From assembly GCA_963812965.1 (NCBI GenBank), contig CAWEXG010000004.1:1-64000 (forward strand): a DNA stretch of 64,000 nt. Direction: 5' to 3'. Below the pieces are notes generated by a model. That model searched no databases. It was not told where the DNA came from and saw only the letters and a list, made by a program, of their open reading frames with translations. This DNA comes from DASXMT01 sp963812965. GTDB taxonomy: Bacteria; Actinomycetota; Acidimicrobiia; Acidimicrobiales; RAAP-2. Positions 9,801 through 17,822 of this stretch are shown piece after piece. A program made the position numbers and the translations under genes. Numbering within the stretch: the first letter of the stretch is position 1; each line of letters begins with the position of its first letter.

Positions 9801-10460
9801 TCAGGCTCCGATCCGGTAACCGGACTTGGCGACGGTCTCGATGATCGGCGGGTTGCCCAGCTTGGCTCGCAGGCGGCTGATGGTGGTTTTTACGGCCTGG
9901 CTGAAGGGGTCAGCGTCCTCGTCCCACACCCCTTCCAAGAGTTGTTCGCTCGACACCACGGCGCCTTGAGCTCCCAGGAGGATTTCTAAGACGGCGAACT
10001 CCTTCGGGTTGAGGGACAGGCGGGCACCGGCCCTGGTGGCCACCCTCTCAGAGGGATCAAGCGTGAGGTCCCCGCAGACCAGCGTCGGTGGGAGCGCCCC
10101 CCCAGGGCGACGAACGAGTGCCCTGATGCGGGCCACCAATTCGGAGAACTCGAACGGCTTGGGCAGGTAGTCGTCCGCTCCCAGGCCGAGCCCTTCGACG
10201 CGATCCTCGACCGCGCCCGCCGCGGTGAGCATCAAGACCCGGCTCTGCGCGCCCTCGGCCACCAAGGCCCGACAGATGTCGTCGCCGTGCACGCCGGGGA
10301 GATCGCGGTCGAGTACCACGATGTCGTAGGGGGTGGTGGCGACGCGGTCGAGGGCGTCGCGGCCGTCGAAGACGACATCGACGGCCATCCCGGCCTGGCG
10401 CAGGCCAGCCGCCACGGTCATTGCCAGTTTGGCGTGATCTTCGACCACCAGCACCCTCAC
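9801..10460 (-). CDS. OmpR/PhoB-family response regulator
   Basis: Receiver domain at residues 1-115 with acidic pocket ED (7-8), phospho-acceptor Asp51 (VVLDRDLPG) and Lys101 (LPKPF), then a winged-helix DNA-binding domain (about 125-215, ending SKSGYRIGA-like as AKSGYRIGA). I chose the GTG at 10460 because a strong GGAGGAG ribosome site lies 5 bases before it and the family start VRVLVVED follows. The longer open frame upstream is not family-like. It is co-transcribed with the kinase and divergent from the S53 lipoprotein gene. Confidence 0.9.
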   Translation of the reverse strand: MRVLVVEDHAKLAMTVAAGLRQAGMAVDVVFDGRDALDRVATTPYDIVVLDRDLPGVHGDDICRALVAEGAQSRVLMLTAAGAVEDRVEGLGLGADDYLPKPFEFSELVARIRALVRRPGGALPPTLVCGDLTLDPSERVATRAGARLSLNPKEFAVLEILLGAQGAVVSSEQLLEGVWDEDADPFSQAVKTTISRLRAKLGNPPIIETVAKSGYRIGA

Positions 10461-10473
10461 AGCCACTCCTCCT

Positions 10474-10488
10474 ACCACCTGTGGTGGT
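10474..10488. promoter_or_regulatory. inverted repeat in the divergent regulator/protease promoter region
   Basis: ACCACC-TGT-GGTGGT, a perfect 6-bp dyad just upstream of the response-regulator ribosome site. A direct repeat of GTTAC (in GGTTACTTAGTTACC) lies near 10551 on the other gene's side. Either could bind the response regulator. This is inference only. Confidence 0.3.
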
Positions 10489-10634
10489 CCAACTGGGACC
10501 GGCCCGAGCGGTTCTGGTTTCCAAGGATGACCGATGGACGGTTGCAAAAAGGTTACTTAGTTACCGGCTTGCATCCGCTGCAGGCGTACAACGTCGCCAT
10601 GAACGTTCCAGCTAACCAAGAATTCGGGGAATCG

Positions 10635-12263
10635 ATGGCACGGGCGCGGCGGGCGCCAGGTCCGCGGCAAGGGCGAACCCGGCTCCGTCGGGCTGGCCTC
10701 GTCGCAGTGGTGCTCCTGGGCATCGGGGTGCTGGCGGCGGCCTGCGGGGGTGGAACTCCCGGTCAGGCTGTTGTCAGTGTGGGAAAGACGGCCACCACGA
10801 CCGGGCCATCAGCGAGACCGAGCGGCAGCAGCGCCAGCGTCGAAAACGCTCTCCTCGCCTACGTCGCCTGTATGCGCACCCACGGCGAACCGAAGATGCC
10901 CGATGTCACCATCAGCGGAGGGGAAGTGCATATCTCGGCAACTCCGGGCTCGGGATTCAATCCGAGCACTCCCCAGTACATTGCTGCGAACAATGAATGT
11001 AAGCACCTTCTGCCGAAAACGGGCGACACCCCAGCACCGGCGCCTTCCCGCCCGGCTGGCGGTCCGGCGGCTGACTGCCTGACCGTGTCGCAGTGTTACG
11101 CCCCGCGGCAGTTCCTGGTGGCCTACGGCATCCAGCCGCTGCTCGATCGCGGGATCACCGGCCGCGGCGTCACAGTCGTGCTACCGGAGGAGGCCGAAAC
11201 GGGGCCGGCGCGACCCGAGCCGATCACCGACATCGGCCAGTCGGTCACCGACATCCGGAAGGACCTGGCGGACTTCGACAGCCGGTTCGGACTGCCCCCG
11301 GTACACCTCCGGGAGAGCATGACCCTGGCCGGCTCGTCCGCCTCGCCGTGGTTGGCCGGCGTCGAGGAGGTAGAAGACACTGAGCTGGTCCACGCTGTGG
11401 CCCCGGACGCCACCATCCGTGAGCTCTTGGTCGACCCGGCGGACGTGAGCAGCCCGGCCAAGCTCGCCGCCACGTTCTCCACGTACGTGCGGACCGCGGT
11501 CAGCGACGGAGCGGTGATGTCCCAAAGCGGCATCGGCCAGGACTTCAACGTGGGTGAGAGCTCCTGGACCAGCGCAGAGTTGGCGACTATGAACTCAGCG
11601 CTCAAGTACGCCGCCGCCCGCCATCTCACCGTCGTCGTCGCGTCCGGAGACTACGGCGCCATCGGCAACGGCTCGTCCACGCCGCGCCGGGAAGTGAGCC
11701 TGCCCGCGTCGGATCCCTGGGCGCTCGCCGTCGGCGGCACGACGCTGACGGCGAACTCCACCACCGGCGCATACAAAAGCGAGACCACCTGGAACGTGCA
11801 GTCAGGGTCGCCGGACGGGTCTGGTGGCGGGTTCAGCCGTGTGTTCGCCCGCCCCAGCTATCAGAAGGGCATACCCGGCATCGGCGCTACCCGCGGCGTG
11901 CCCGACGTCGCCGGGGAGGGGACCGGTAGCAGCGGCATGGGCCTCGTGTTCAGCGCGCCGGGCGGCGGCGAGGTGCTCATCGGAGCTGGCGGCACGAGTG
12001 CAGCGGCGCCCTTCTGGGCCGGGCTCATCGCCCTGGCTGACCAGGAAGCCGGCCACGCTCTCGGCTTCGTCAACCCCGCCATCTACCGCGTCGCCGAGAG
12101 CCCGCAGTACCACCAGGCGTTCCACGACATCACCACAGGGAACAACACGGTCTCCCTCAATGGGACCACGATCACCGGATACCAGGCCGGCGCCGGCTGG
12201 GACCCCGTCACCGGCTGGGGGACTCCCGATGCCCAGATCCTCATCCCCCTACTCGCCCGCTAG
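10635..12263 (+). CDS. lipoprotein with CMRxHG domain fused to sedolisin (S53) serine-carboxyl protease
   Basis: A 542-residue predicted lipoprotein. The signal helix (about 20-36) ends in lipobox LAAAC with Cys37. Residues 70-130 form a domain seen in many actinobacterial lipoproteins (AYVACMRTHGEPKMPD, then GFNPSTPQY and CKHLLP). The S53 catalytic domain spans about 155-542, with Glu244 and Asp248, oxyanion Asp339 (ASGDYG), nucleophile Ser455 (GGTSAAAP) and the C-terminal calcium-site pattern AGAGWDPVTGWGTP. The usual ~180-residue S53 propeptide is absent, replaced by the lipoprotein domain. It is transcribed divergently from the two-component system, a likely regulator. The ATG at 10635 follows GGGGAA. 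In-frame upstream starts (10599) are possible. Confidence 0.85.
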   Translation: MARARRAPGPRQGRTRLRRAGLVAVVLLGIGVLAAACGGGTPGQAVVSVGKTATTTGPSARPSGSSASVENALLAYVACMRTHGEPKMPDVTISGGEVHISATPGSGFNPSTPQYIAANNECKHLLPKTGDTPAPAPSRPAGGPAADCLTVSQCYAPRQFLVAYGIQPLLDRGITGRGVTVVLPEEAETGPARPEPITDIGQSVTDIRKDLADFDSRFGLPPVHLRESMTLAGSSASPWLAGVEEVEDTELVHAVAPDATIRELLVDPADVSSPAKLAATFSTYVRTAVSDGAVMSQSGIGQDFNVGESSWTSAELATMNSALKYAAARHLTVVVASGDYGAIGNGSSTPRREVSLPASDPWALAVGGTTLTANSTTGAYKSETTWNVQSGSPDGSGGGFSRVFARPSYQKGIPGIGATRGVPDVAGEGTGSSGMGLVFSAPGGGEVLIGAGGTSAAAPFWAGLIALADQEAGHALGFVNPAIYRVAESPQYHQAFHDITTGNNTVSLNGTTITGYQAGAGWDPVTGWGTPDAQILIPLLAR

Positions 12264-12416
12264 GCCAGCCAGTGATGTTGTTGAGCGCTCATTGGCGACA
12301 CGGTCCGGCGTTCCGTCGCCTGTCCGGCAACAGGCACCGCCGCTGCGAGGTCGATAGTGACCTGTTGCTCGCCGAAGAGCGTGATCGTTATCCAGGTGGT
12401 ACGAGTGCCGTTTGGG

Positions 12417-12596
12417 CGTGACCTTACGTGACCTTATCGAGAGGAAAAGGGAGGGATCATGAGGGAACCTGAGGGGACCGGTGGCGCCCGACCAGGAAGA
12501 TCCTAGAAAACACCCTGTTCAAAAGGCGGTGACATAGACATTCGCAATGTAGAGGCCGTGGGTTCGAATCCCATCACCTCCACCAAAGGCCCAGGT
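12417..12596 (+). repeat. attachment-site-like repeat C (tRNA-Ala 3' half plus arm region)
   Basis: Core 12538-12583 is identical to 3270-3315 and carries the tRNA-Ala(CGC) anticodon loop to the acceptor end. The arm region from about 12432 resembles that upstream of repeat B. It starts with a perfect tandem repeat CGTGACCTTA x2 (12417-12436), of which repeat B keeps only a degenerate trace. The IS1182 copy begins 2 bases after the end of the homology with repeat B. Confidence 0.75.
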
Positions 12597-12598
12597 CA

Positions 12599-14196
12599 GA
12601 GGCTGTCGCACGAATGCGTGCGCAGGGCATGGAGCTGGGATTTCTCCAGCAGATCAGCCGTAGAGTCGGCGCATCATTCGGGCCGAGCGGCTCAGCCGAC
12701 CGTCAGTCGCCGGTTCCGCACCTTCAAGAGGTTGTGCACCGAGCAGATCAGGCGCCATTCGCTCTCGACCGCTGACAACCCGCGTCCCGAGAACCGTCTG
12801 TGGCGCAGGTTGGCCTTGATGTTCCCGAAGACCGGCTCGGTGGTGACCTTCCGTTTGGCGTAGCGGGCACGACCCTCCTCGGTATCGAGCCGGTCGAGCA
12901 TCGCTTGTCGGAGCACCGCCGCGTCGCCGCGGCCATGTCGGTGGGCGTCGAGGAGATGGAGTGCCCAGTTGTAGGAAATACCGAGCTCCTGTGCGGCAAC
13001 GGTGAGGGTGGTCGACCCCGCCTCGACCTTGGCGAACACGTCGGCTCGCCGTGCGATGGTGTTCGGGTCGTGGTCGAGCTTGCCTCTGGTGGCGGGCATC
13101 GGCGTGATCAGGAGTTCGGCGGACGTCTCGACGATCAGGTTCTCGGTGCTCCAGTAGCCGGTGTCGGCGGCGAAGGTCCCCGGCAGCTGCGCACCTGCAG
13201 CCGCCAGGTTGGTCTCGGTGGCGGTGACCATGGGAACGAACATCGTCGAGTCATTGGCCGCGTTGGTCACTTCGGCAGCGACGATCACCTGGTCGCCGCT
13301 CACCGCGGCCTGTGCGTTGTAGCCCTGGAGGAACCGGTTGCGGGCCCGCAACATCCGGCTGTCCGGGTCGGTGGTGTTGGCCAGGCGCTCCTTGTCGCGA
13401 GATCCGCCGGGTAGGGGCTTGCGACCAGGAAGTTTTCGCCCTGACTCGGCTTCCCGACGGGCCCGCTCGGCCTGGTGGGCCTCGAAGTTTGCTGCTCCTT
13501 GCTCGTCGAGCTGGCGCAGGGCCTCGCGCACCCGGGCCCGGCGGTCTGCCCCGGGGGCGAACCGCTCGGGCAGCTCGTCGCCTCGGGCCTTGCCGAATCG
13601 CTCGTCCTCGGCCGAGTCGACCGCTTCGGCCTCGGCCAGGATCTCTTCGGCCAGCTGTTGGCGTGTCCGGTTCGACCAGGCCGACGCGTTGGCCTCCATC
13701 TTCGTGCCGTCAATCGACACCACCGCGGTGTCGACCAGCCCTTCGTTCACGCACAACCCGAGCACCTGGCCGAACAGCTCGGCGAGGGACGCCTCGTGGC
13801 GACGCCTGAACCGGGCGAGCGTCGCGTGGTCAGGGGCCTGGTTGGCAGCCACCACCCGGAAGGCCACGTCTTCGACCAGGCGTCGCTCGATCCGTCTCGA
13901 GGAGCGCTCCCCGACGCAGTAGGAGTAGAGCAACGTGGCGAGCATGAGAGCCGGGTCGTAGGTGGCACCACCCCGGCCGTCCTCCCGATAGCCGGCGTAG
14001 AACCCAGCGAGATCCAGCTCGGCCACCACGTCCACGATGAACCAGGCCAGGTGGTCCTCGGGCAGCCAGTCAGCCACTGAAGGCGGCATTAGAAACTGCT
14101 GGTCACGATCTCCTTGGCGCACGTTGATCGGCATGCCCCATGATCCCGCGCGGCGCGAAACGCGGGTGGGACGGTCGGGATTCGTGCGACAGCCTC
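12599..14196 (-). mobile_element. IS1182-family insertion sequence, intact copy
   Basis: A 1598-bp element bounded by perfect 17-bp terminal inverted repeats: GAGGCTGTCGCACGAAT at 12599-12615 and its complement at 14180-14196. It holds one transposase gene. It differs from the split copy at 20832-25410 at only a few positions I noticed, so the duplication is recent. No clear target duplication is seen: GTC lies near both ends of both copies and may belong to the element. Confidence 0.85.
12692..14134 (-). CDS. IS1182-family transposase
   Basis: A 480-residue DDE transposase with an IS5/IS1182-type N-terminal domain (PPSVADWLPEDHLAWFIVDV), then HATLARFRRRHE, first catalytic region VVSIDGTKMEANAS, central DKERLANTTDPDSRML and YNAQAAVSGDQVIVAAEVT (second Asp region), and a C-terminal KVTTEPVFGNIKANLRHRRF Glu region. 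It is full length and intact, so the element may be active. The start MPINVRQGDRDQQ is the family-typical N-terminus. Confidence 0.9.
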   Translation of the reverse strand: MPINVRQGDRDQQFLMPPSVADWLPEDHLAWFIVDVVAELDLAGFYAGYREDGRGGATYDPALMLATLLYSYCVGERSSRRIERRLVEDVAFRVVAANQAPDHATLARFRRRHEASLAELFGQVLGLCVNEGLVDTAVVSIDGTKMEANASAWSNRTRQQLAEEILAEAEAVDSAEDERFGKARGDELPERFAPGADRRARVREALRQLDEQGAANFEAHQAERARREAESGRKLPGRKPLPGGSRDKERLANTTDPDSRMLRARNRFLQGYNAQAAVSGDQVIVAAEVTNAANDSTMFVPMVTATETNLAAAGAQLPGTFAADTGYWSTENLIVETSAELLITPMPATRGKLDHDPNTIARRADVFAKVEAGSTTLTVAAQELGISYNWALHLLDAHRHGRGDAAVLRQAMLDRLDTEEGRARYAKRKVTTEPVFGNIKANLRHRRFSGRGLSAVESEWRLICSVHNLLKVRNRRLTVG

Positions 14197-14347
14197 GTCT
14201 CTCGGATGTTCCGGTGAATGGCCATAGCCGGTACCTTCTAGTTCGGCTTTCCGCACCAGCAGTGAGTGCAGATGCGTAAGCTACCTGAGCCCGATTCGCG
14301 CCAGATCAGCGGCGCGAACGCCTTCCGTCACAGCTCTGCTCTAGTAT

Positions 14348-14361
14348 CGAACACATGTTCG
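14348..14361. promoter_or_regulatory. LexA/SOS-type box
   Basis: CGAACACATGTTCG is a perfect palindrome matching the actinobacterial SOS consensus CGAAC-N4-GTTCG, and TAGTAT overlaps its left edge as a possible -10. It lies 106 bases upstream of the cytosine methyltransferase start, with no other gene between. Control of the restriction-modification system, or of a lost gene, by LexA is inferred. Confidence 0.55.
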
Positions 14362-14467
14362 TAGGTAGGAAGATTAAGAATCCGGCGTGATCGGGCGTTC
14401 AGGTGCGGGGGGCAAGCCTCGTGAGGCTCCCGGTTCCAGGCATGACGTCCGTGTACGATCACCTCGC

Positions 14468-15568
14468 ATGGGTTCGGCCGCGGCGACTTCGCTTGACCTA
14501 TTCGCTGGTGCAGGGGGCCTGACCTCGGGTTTCGTTGCAGAGGGCGTCAGTCCAGCCCTCGCGGTTGAATGGGAGGTGTCCGCGGCGGCCACGTATGCTG
14601 CAAACTTCGGCGAAGGGCACATGTTCTGTGGTGACATCGCCGATCTCAAGAACCGTGACGTTCCCAAAGTAGACGTCGTTATCGGTGGACCGCCCTGCCA
14701 AGGCTTCAGCAACCTGGGTAATCGGAATCCCACTGACCCTCGCAACAAGCTGTGGCGGGAGTATGTGCGCGTCGTCGCTCACGCCCGTCCGAAGATCTTC
14801 GTTCTCGAAAACGTCGATCGCTTCCGACAGAGCGCCGAACTGGCGTTGCTGCTGGACGAATTGGAGTCGGGCTCGCTGAAGGCCTACAAGCATCATCGGG
14901 TCGGTGTTCTCAACGCTGCTGACTTCGGCGTGCCGCAGCGTCGGCAGAGGACCATCCTGATTGCGTCGCGGGTCGGGCCCGTGGAGCTGCCCACGCCCAC
15001 ACACGCGAAGAATGGAGCGGGTGGTCTCCAACCGTGGTCGACAGTCCGGGAAGCGTTCGAAGGCGTTCCTCTCTGGCCGGAGACAAACGATCTTCCCCAG
15101 TCAACGGTCAACTTCTTCAGTTTCGAAATGCCTGGGATCTTCAAGAGCACCGACTTGCACATCGGTCGGTCTCCACGCCCGATGTCGTTAGCACGCTATG
15201 ACTGCATCCCTCCTGGGGGCGGGCGATTTGACCTGCCGGATCACCTGACGCCCCGTTGCTGGGCCGTTAAGCCGACCGGCACCACTGATGTCATGGGTCG
15301 GATGCGCTGGGACGCTCCGAGCCTCACAATACGAACCGAGTTCTTCAAGCCCGAGAAGGGCCAGTACCTGCACCCGCAGTGGGACCCGAAGAAGCCGAAG
15401 TCTCGGGTTAATCGCCCAATCACCCACCGGGAGGCTGCACTACTGCAGACCTTTCCGCCGGACTTCCTGTGGTGTGGTACCAAAATCGAAATCGCAAAGC
15501 AGATCGGCAACGCTGTCCCGCCACGGCTAGCTGCGGTTCTGGCCCGGACGGTGCTCGACCGTCTCTAG
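14468..15568 (+). CDS. C5-cytosine DNA methyltransferase (NaeI-type system)
   Basis: A 366-residue enzyme that methylates C5 of cytosine to protect against the partner endonuclease. Motif I is DLFAGAGGLTSGF (10-22), motif IV GGPPCQGFS with catalytic Cys77, motif VI ENV (114-116), motif VIII QRRQR (157-161), a target-recognition region at about 200-310, and motif X KQIGNAVPP near the C-terminus. The ATG at 14468 follows a TACGAT -10-like box by 8 bases, possibly leaderless. It converges with and overlaps the NaeI-like gene by 4 bases. Site GCCGGC is inferred from the endonuclease relative. Confidence 0.9.
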   Translation: MGSAAATSLDLFAGAGGLTSGFVAEGVSPALAVEWEVSAAATYAANFGEGHMFCGDIADLKNRDVPKVDVVIGGPPCQGFSNLGNRNPTDPRNKLWREYVRVVAHARPKIFVLENVDRFRQSAELALLLDELESGSLKAYKHHRVGVLNAADFGVPQRRQRTILIASRVGPVELPTPTHAKNGAGGLQPWSTVREAFEGVPLWPETNDLPQSTVNFFSFEMPGIFKSTDLHIGRSPRPMSLARYDCIPPGGGRFDLPDHLTPRCWAVKPTGTTDVMGRMRWDAPSLTIRTEFFKPEKGQYLHPQWDPKKPKSRVNRPITHREAALLQTFPPDFLWCGTKIEIAKQIGNAVPPRLAAVLARTVLDRL

Positions 15569-16401
15569 CGATCACTTGAGTCGTTGTCAGTCCGATAGCT
15601 GACCCACTGGCCCTTACCTGGGATGGGGAGCTTGTTCTTGACGGCCTCCGCTCGGTCGGAGAACTCATGCCCGAGGATCCGAATACCCTCGGGAGCGAGA
15701 TGGAGACGAGCGTCCCGGACTCGCTTCGGCGAGTCGAGTTGTCGGGCAACGGCCAAGACCACTTCTCGACGAATGAGCCGCCCCTGGATCCGCCGAAAGA
15801 GTTCATCGACTCTGGATTGTCCGGATCTCAGCGAGAAGATCGCATCCCTGTCATCATCGCTGATGTGCAGCAGGAGGTTCTCAGGCAGTGGTGAGCGATC
15901 GGCCAGCCATGCGATTGCAGCCAAACCTTCCTCACCCAGATAGCGCTTGCCGTCCTGGTTCCTGCCGGTTTTGAGTACGTCGTTGGTCGCTCGGACAAGT
16001 CCCGCCGAGAAGACGGATGTCTGGTCGTTGGCCCAGACCACGAGACAGAGTTGACCGACTGCCTCCTTCGGGATCATCCATTTCCCGATCGACATACTCC
16101 ACTTGCAGTCGACCTGCTCACCAGCGATCCGGTAGTCCATGCCATGGGCGCCACCGCGCTCGAGGGCGAACTCATCTTGGACGACGATCTCGACCTTTGT
16201 GCCGATGTAGGTCTTCTCGACCTTGGTCAGCTGACCGATATCGAATCTTCCGGTGCGTTGCCCGTCATAGACCTCGTCGAGCGCCTGGCGAATTGCCGCA
16301 CCGAGTCGTTCGACGACATTCGGCGAACCCAAGAACCACCCCAGCACTTTGTCGAGCGCCGGATCATTGGTATCTGGCTGCGATGTGAACGGATGCGACA
16401 A
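15565..16401 (-). CDS. NaeI-like type IIE restriction endonuclease
   Basis: A 278-residue protein closely resembling NaeI (as I remember that sequence). It has YDGQRTGRFD, KVEKTYIGTKVEI, the catalytic core with Glu71, Asp89, Asp98 and Lys100 in VDCK, then QLCLVVWANDQTSVFSAGLV, LPENLLLHI and the DNA-binding C-terminal domain with APEGIRILGH. NaeI cleaves GCCGGC and needs a second effector site bound by the C-terminal domain. The start is a TTG at 16401, and the true start is uncertain. It runs divergently from vsr, with only 21 bases between, and converges with the methyltransferase: a complete R-M-V set. Confidence 0.88.
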   Translation of the reverse strand: MSHPFTSQPDTNDPALDKVLGWFLGSPNVVERLGAAIRQALDEVYDGQRTGRFDIGQLTKVEKTYIGTKVEIVVQDEFALERGGAHGMDYRIAGEQVDCKWSMSIGKWMIPKEAVGQLCLVVWANDQTSVFSAGLVRATNDVLKTGRNQDGKRYLGEEGLAAIAWLADRSPLPENLLLHISDDDRDAIFSLRSGQSRVDELFRRIQGRLIRREVVLAVARQLDSPKRVRDARLHLAPEGIRILGHEFSDRAEAVKNKLPIPGKGQWVSYRTDNDSSDR

Positions 16402-16422
16402 GCGCGCGAGTGTAGGTGGCTG

Positions 16423-16941
16423 ATGCCTGATGCGTCCACAGCTGCAGTCAGCCGACGGATGTCAGTACAGCGCCAGCGCGACACCGTGTGCGAACTTGCC
16501 TTGCGTTCTACGCTCCATCGTCAGGGCTTCCGCTACTTCGTACATCGAAGGCCGCTTCCTGGACTGCGCAGGGAGGCCGATCTCGTATTCCCAAGAGCCA
16601 AGGTGGCGGTTTTCGTCGACGGCTGCTTCTGGCACGGATGCCCGGATCACGCGACGTGGCCCAAGGCAAACGCCGATTGGTGGCGGGCCAAGATCGAACG
16701 AAACCGTGAGCGCGATGCAGATACAGACCGCCGGCTGAAAGCTGCGGGCTGGACCGGAGTCCGGGTGTGGGAACACGAAGATCCGACTCATGCCGCGAGC
16801 CGAATTGGAAATGCCGTAAGGCAGGAAAGGGCAACGTTTGGACGGGCCGAAAATACCAACCTCTACGCGATTAGTGCCGGATCCGGAGCGTCAGGTGGCG
16901 GGACCATCCGCTCGACGGATCCGGCGTCAGCACCGTACTAG
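16423..16941 (+). CDS. vsr: very short patch repair endonuclease Vsr
   Basis: A 172-residue mismatch nuclease that nicks at T:G mismatches produced by deamination of 5-methylcytosine at the partner methylase site. The core has Asp53 in READLVFPRAKVAVFVDGCF, the FWHGCP segment with His71, NADWWRAKIERNRERD and GVRVWEHE. The C-terminal ~30 residues (SAGSGASGGGTIRS) extend past the usual family end. The ATG is chosen by family alignment. It belongs with the NaeI-type system. Confidence 0.9.
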   Translation: MPDASTAAVSRRMSVQRQRDTVCELALRSTLHRQGFRYFVHRRPLPGLRREADLVFPRAKVAVFVDGCFWHGCPDHATWPKANADWWRAKIERNRERDADTDRRLKAAGWTGVRVWEHEDPTHAASRIGNAVRQERATFGRAENTNLYAISAGSGASGGGTIRSTDPASAPY

Positions 16942-17052
16942 TCGCAAGTCCGTACGCCCGCCTGTTACACCCGCAAGTCACACTTGAGCGATCCCGCTAC
17001 ATCGTGTTGCGGGCTGCGAATCCAGTTCGCCGATAGCAGTGAGGACGATCAG

Positions 17053-17224
17053 ATGAGCCTGGTAGCTGCCTACCACACCACTACGCCGGAATACCCGCCC
17101 AAAGAGCGAAACGTCTACCACGACCACGGCGATTGTCCGGATGGACGTCGCATCAAACCAGAACACAGGGTTTCTGGGACTGCGGGCAGGCCGCGTCTGT
17201 GACGCCTGCATCCGGATCGGCTGA
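17053..17224 (+). pseudogene. small zinc-ribbon-like protein, frameshifted near its end
   Basis: Reads MSLVAAYHTTTPEYPPKE then NVYHDHGDCPDGRRIKPEHR and SGTAGRPR, with a GAGGA ribosome site. One base is missing near 17210: the next frame continues LCDACIRIG and stops at 17224, giving a ~57-residue protein with Cys at DCPDG and a C-terminal CxxC, a plausible metal knuckle. From memory, similar tiny proteins occur on actinobacterial mobile elements. No function is known. The following gene starts 2 bases later. Confidence 0.5.
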
Positions 17225-17225
17225 C

Positions 17226-17528
17226 ATGACCGTCCCACAGCAACAGCCACAACGCTTGGGCTGGCGCAGACAGGTCAGAGATTGGCTGAAGAACGTCCAG
17301 AACCACCAGAGCGCCCACTTCACGGACATTCGAACTGCTGCTGTTGCCAACCAGGCGAGCTTTCCGAAGAACCTATTGATGGTCTTCTTGAGCCAGTTCG
17401 TTCGCGTGTTGGCCAGGGTGTTCGTGAGGGACGCAATCAAGACCGCCGCCACCGATCTTGGTCTCGCCCTGACCGACTCCGAGCTGAATCTGCTGACCGA
17501 AATAGCGCTCGCAGCCCTGACAAGCTGA
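17226..17528 (+). CDS. hypothetical protein, ~100 residues
   Basis: Start MTVPQQQPQRLGWRRQ, 2 bases after the stop of the small zinc-ribbon frame, so the two are probably coupled. It has a basic amphipathic N-terminal half, a hydrophobic stretch (NLLMVFLSQFVRVLARVFV) that could be a membrane or amphipathic helix, and a C-terminal acidic helix. I do not recognise a family. Confidence 0.45.
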   Translation: MTVPQQQPQRLGWRRQVRDWLKNVQNHQSAHFTDIRTAAVANQASFPKNLLMVFLSQFVRVLARVFVRDAIKTAATDLGLALTDSELNLLTEIALAALTS

Positions 17529-17537
17529 TACGATTAT

Positions 17538-17551
17538 CGAACATACGTTTG
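17538..17551. promoter_or_regulatory. imperfect SOS-type box upstream of a small gene
   Basis: CGAACATACGTTTG matches the CGAAC-N4-GTTCG pattern except for one half-site base. It sits 19 bases before the ATG at 17571, with a GGAGAGAGG ribosome site between. Damage-inducible expression of the small genes downstream is possible. Confidence 0.4.
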
Positions 17552-17570
17552 TTTCTGGAGAGAGGTAGCC

Positions 17571-17781
17571 ATGGCTAGCAACACGGGCGACGGATTCCGG
17601 CACGGCGAGGTTCGCGAGAGAAGCCAGACGTACAACCCCCGTTACGAAGCAGCGGGTCGAGCGCGACACCGAGACGGGCGTGTTCATCGCTGATCACGAG
17701 ATTGCTCAGGACTATCAAGGAGCTAGCCCCGAGGAACGGATCAGATCAACCATCGGAAACGAGTCCGACTACCAGCGGTAG
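17571..17781 (+). pseudogene. small hypothetical protein, frameshifted at a C run
   Basis: It starts MASNTGDGFRHGEVRERSQT in one frame. At CCCCC (about 17635) a single missing C moves the frame to VTKQRVERDTETGVFIADHE and QDYQGASPEERIRST, ending at 17781. Repaired, it is about 70 residues and has a strong ribosome site. An indel in a homopolymer makes a sequencing error likely. No family recognised. Confidence 0.5.
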
Positions 17782-17822
17782 CCATACGACATTGCAATAT
17801 GACAAGAATGGAGCTTCACATC

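Noticed and set aside
13475..14080. Plus-strand frames across the IS1182 transposase
   Set aside because: Antisense shadows repeated identically in both IS copies; composition not protein-like.
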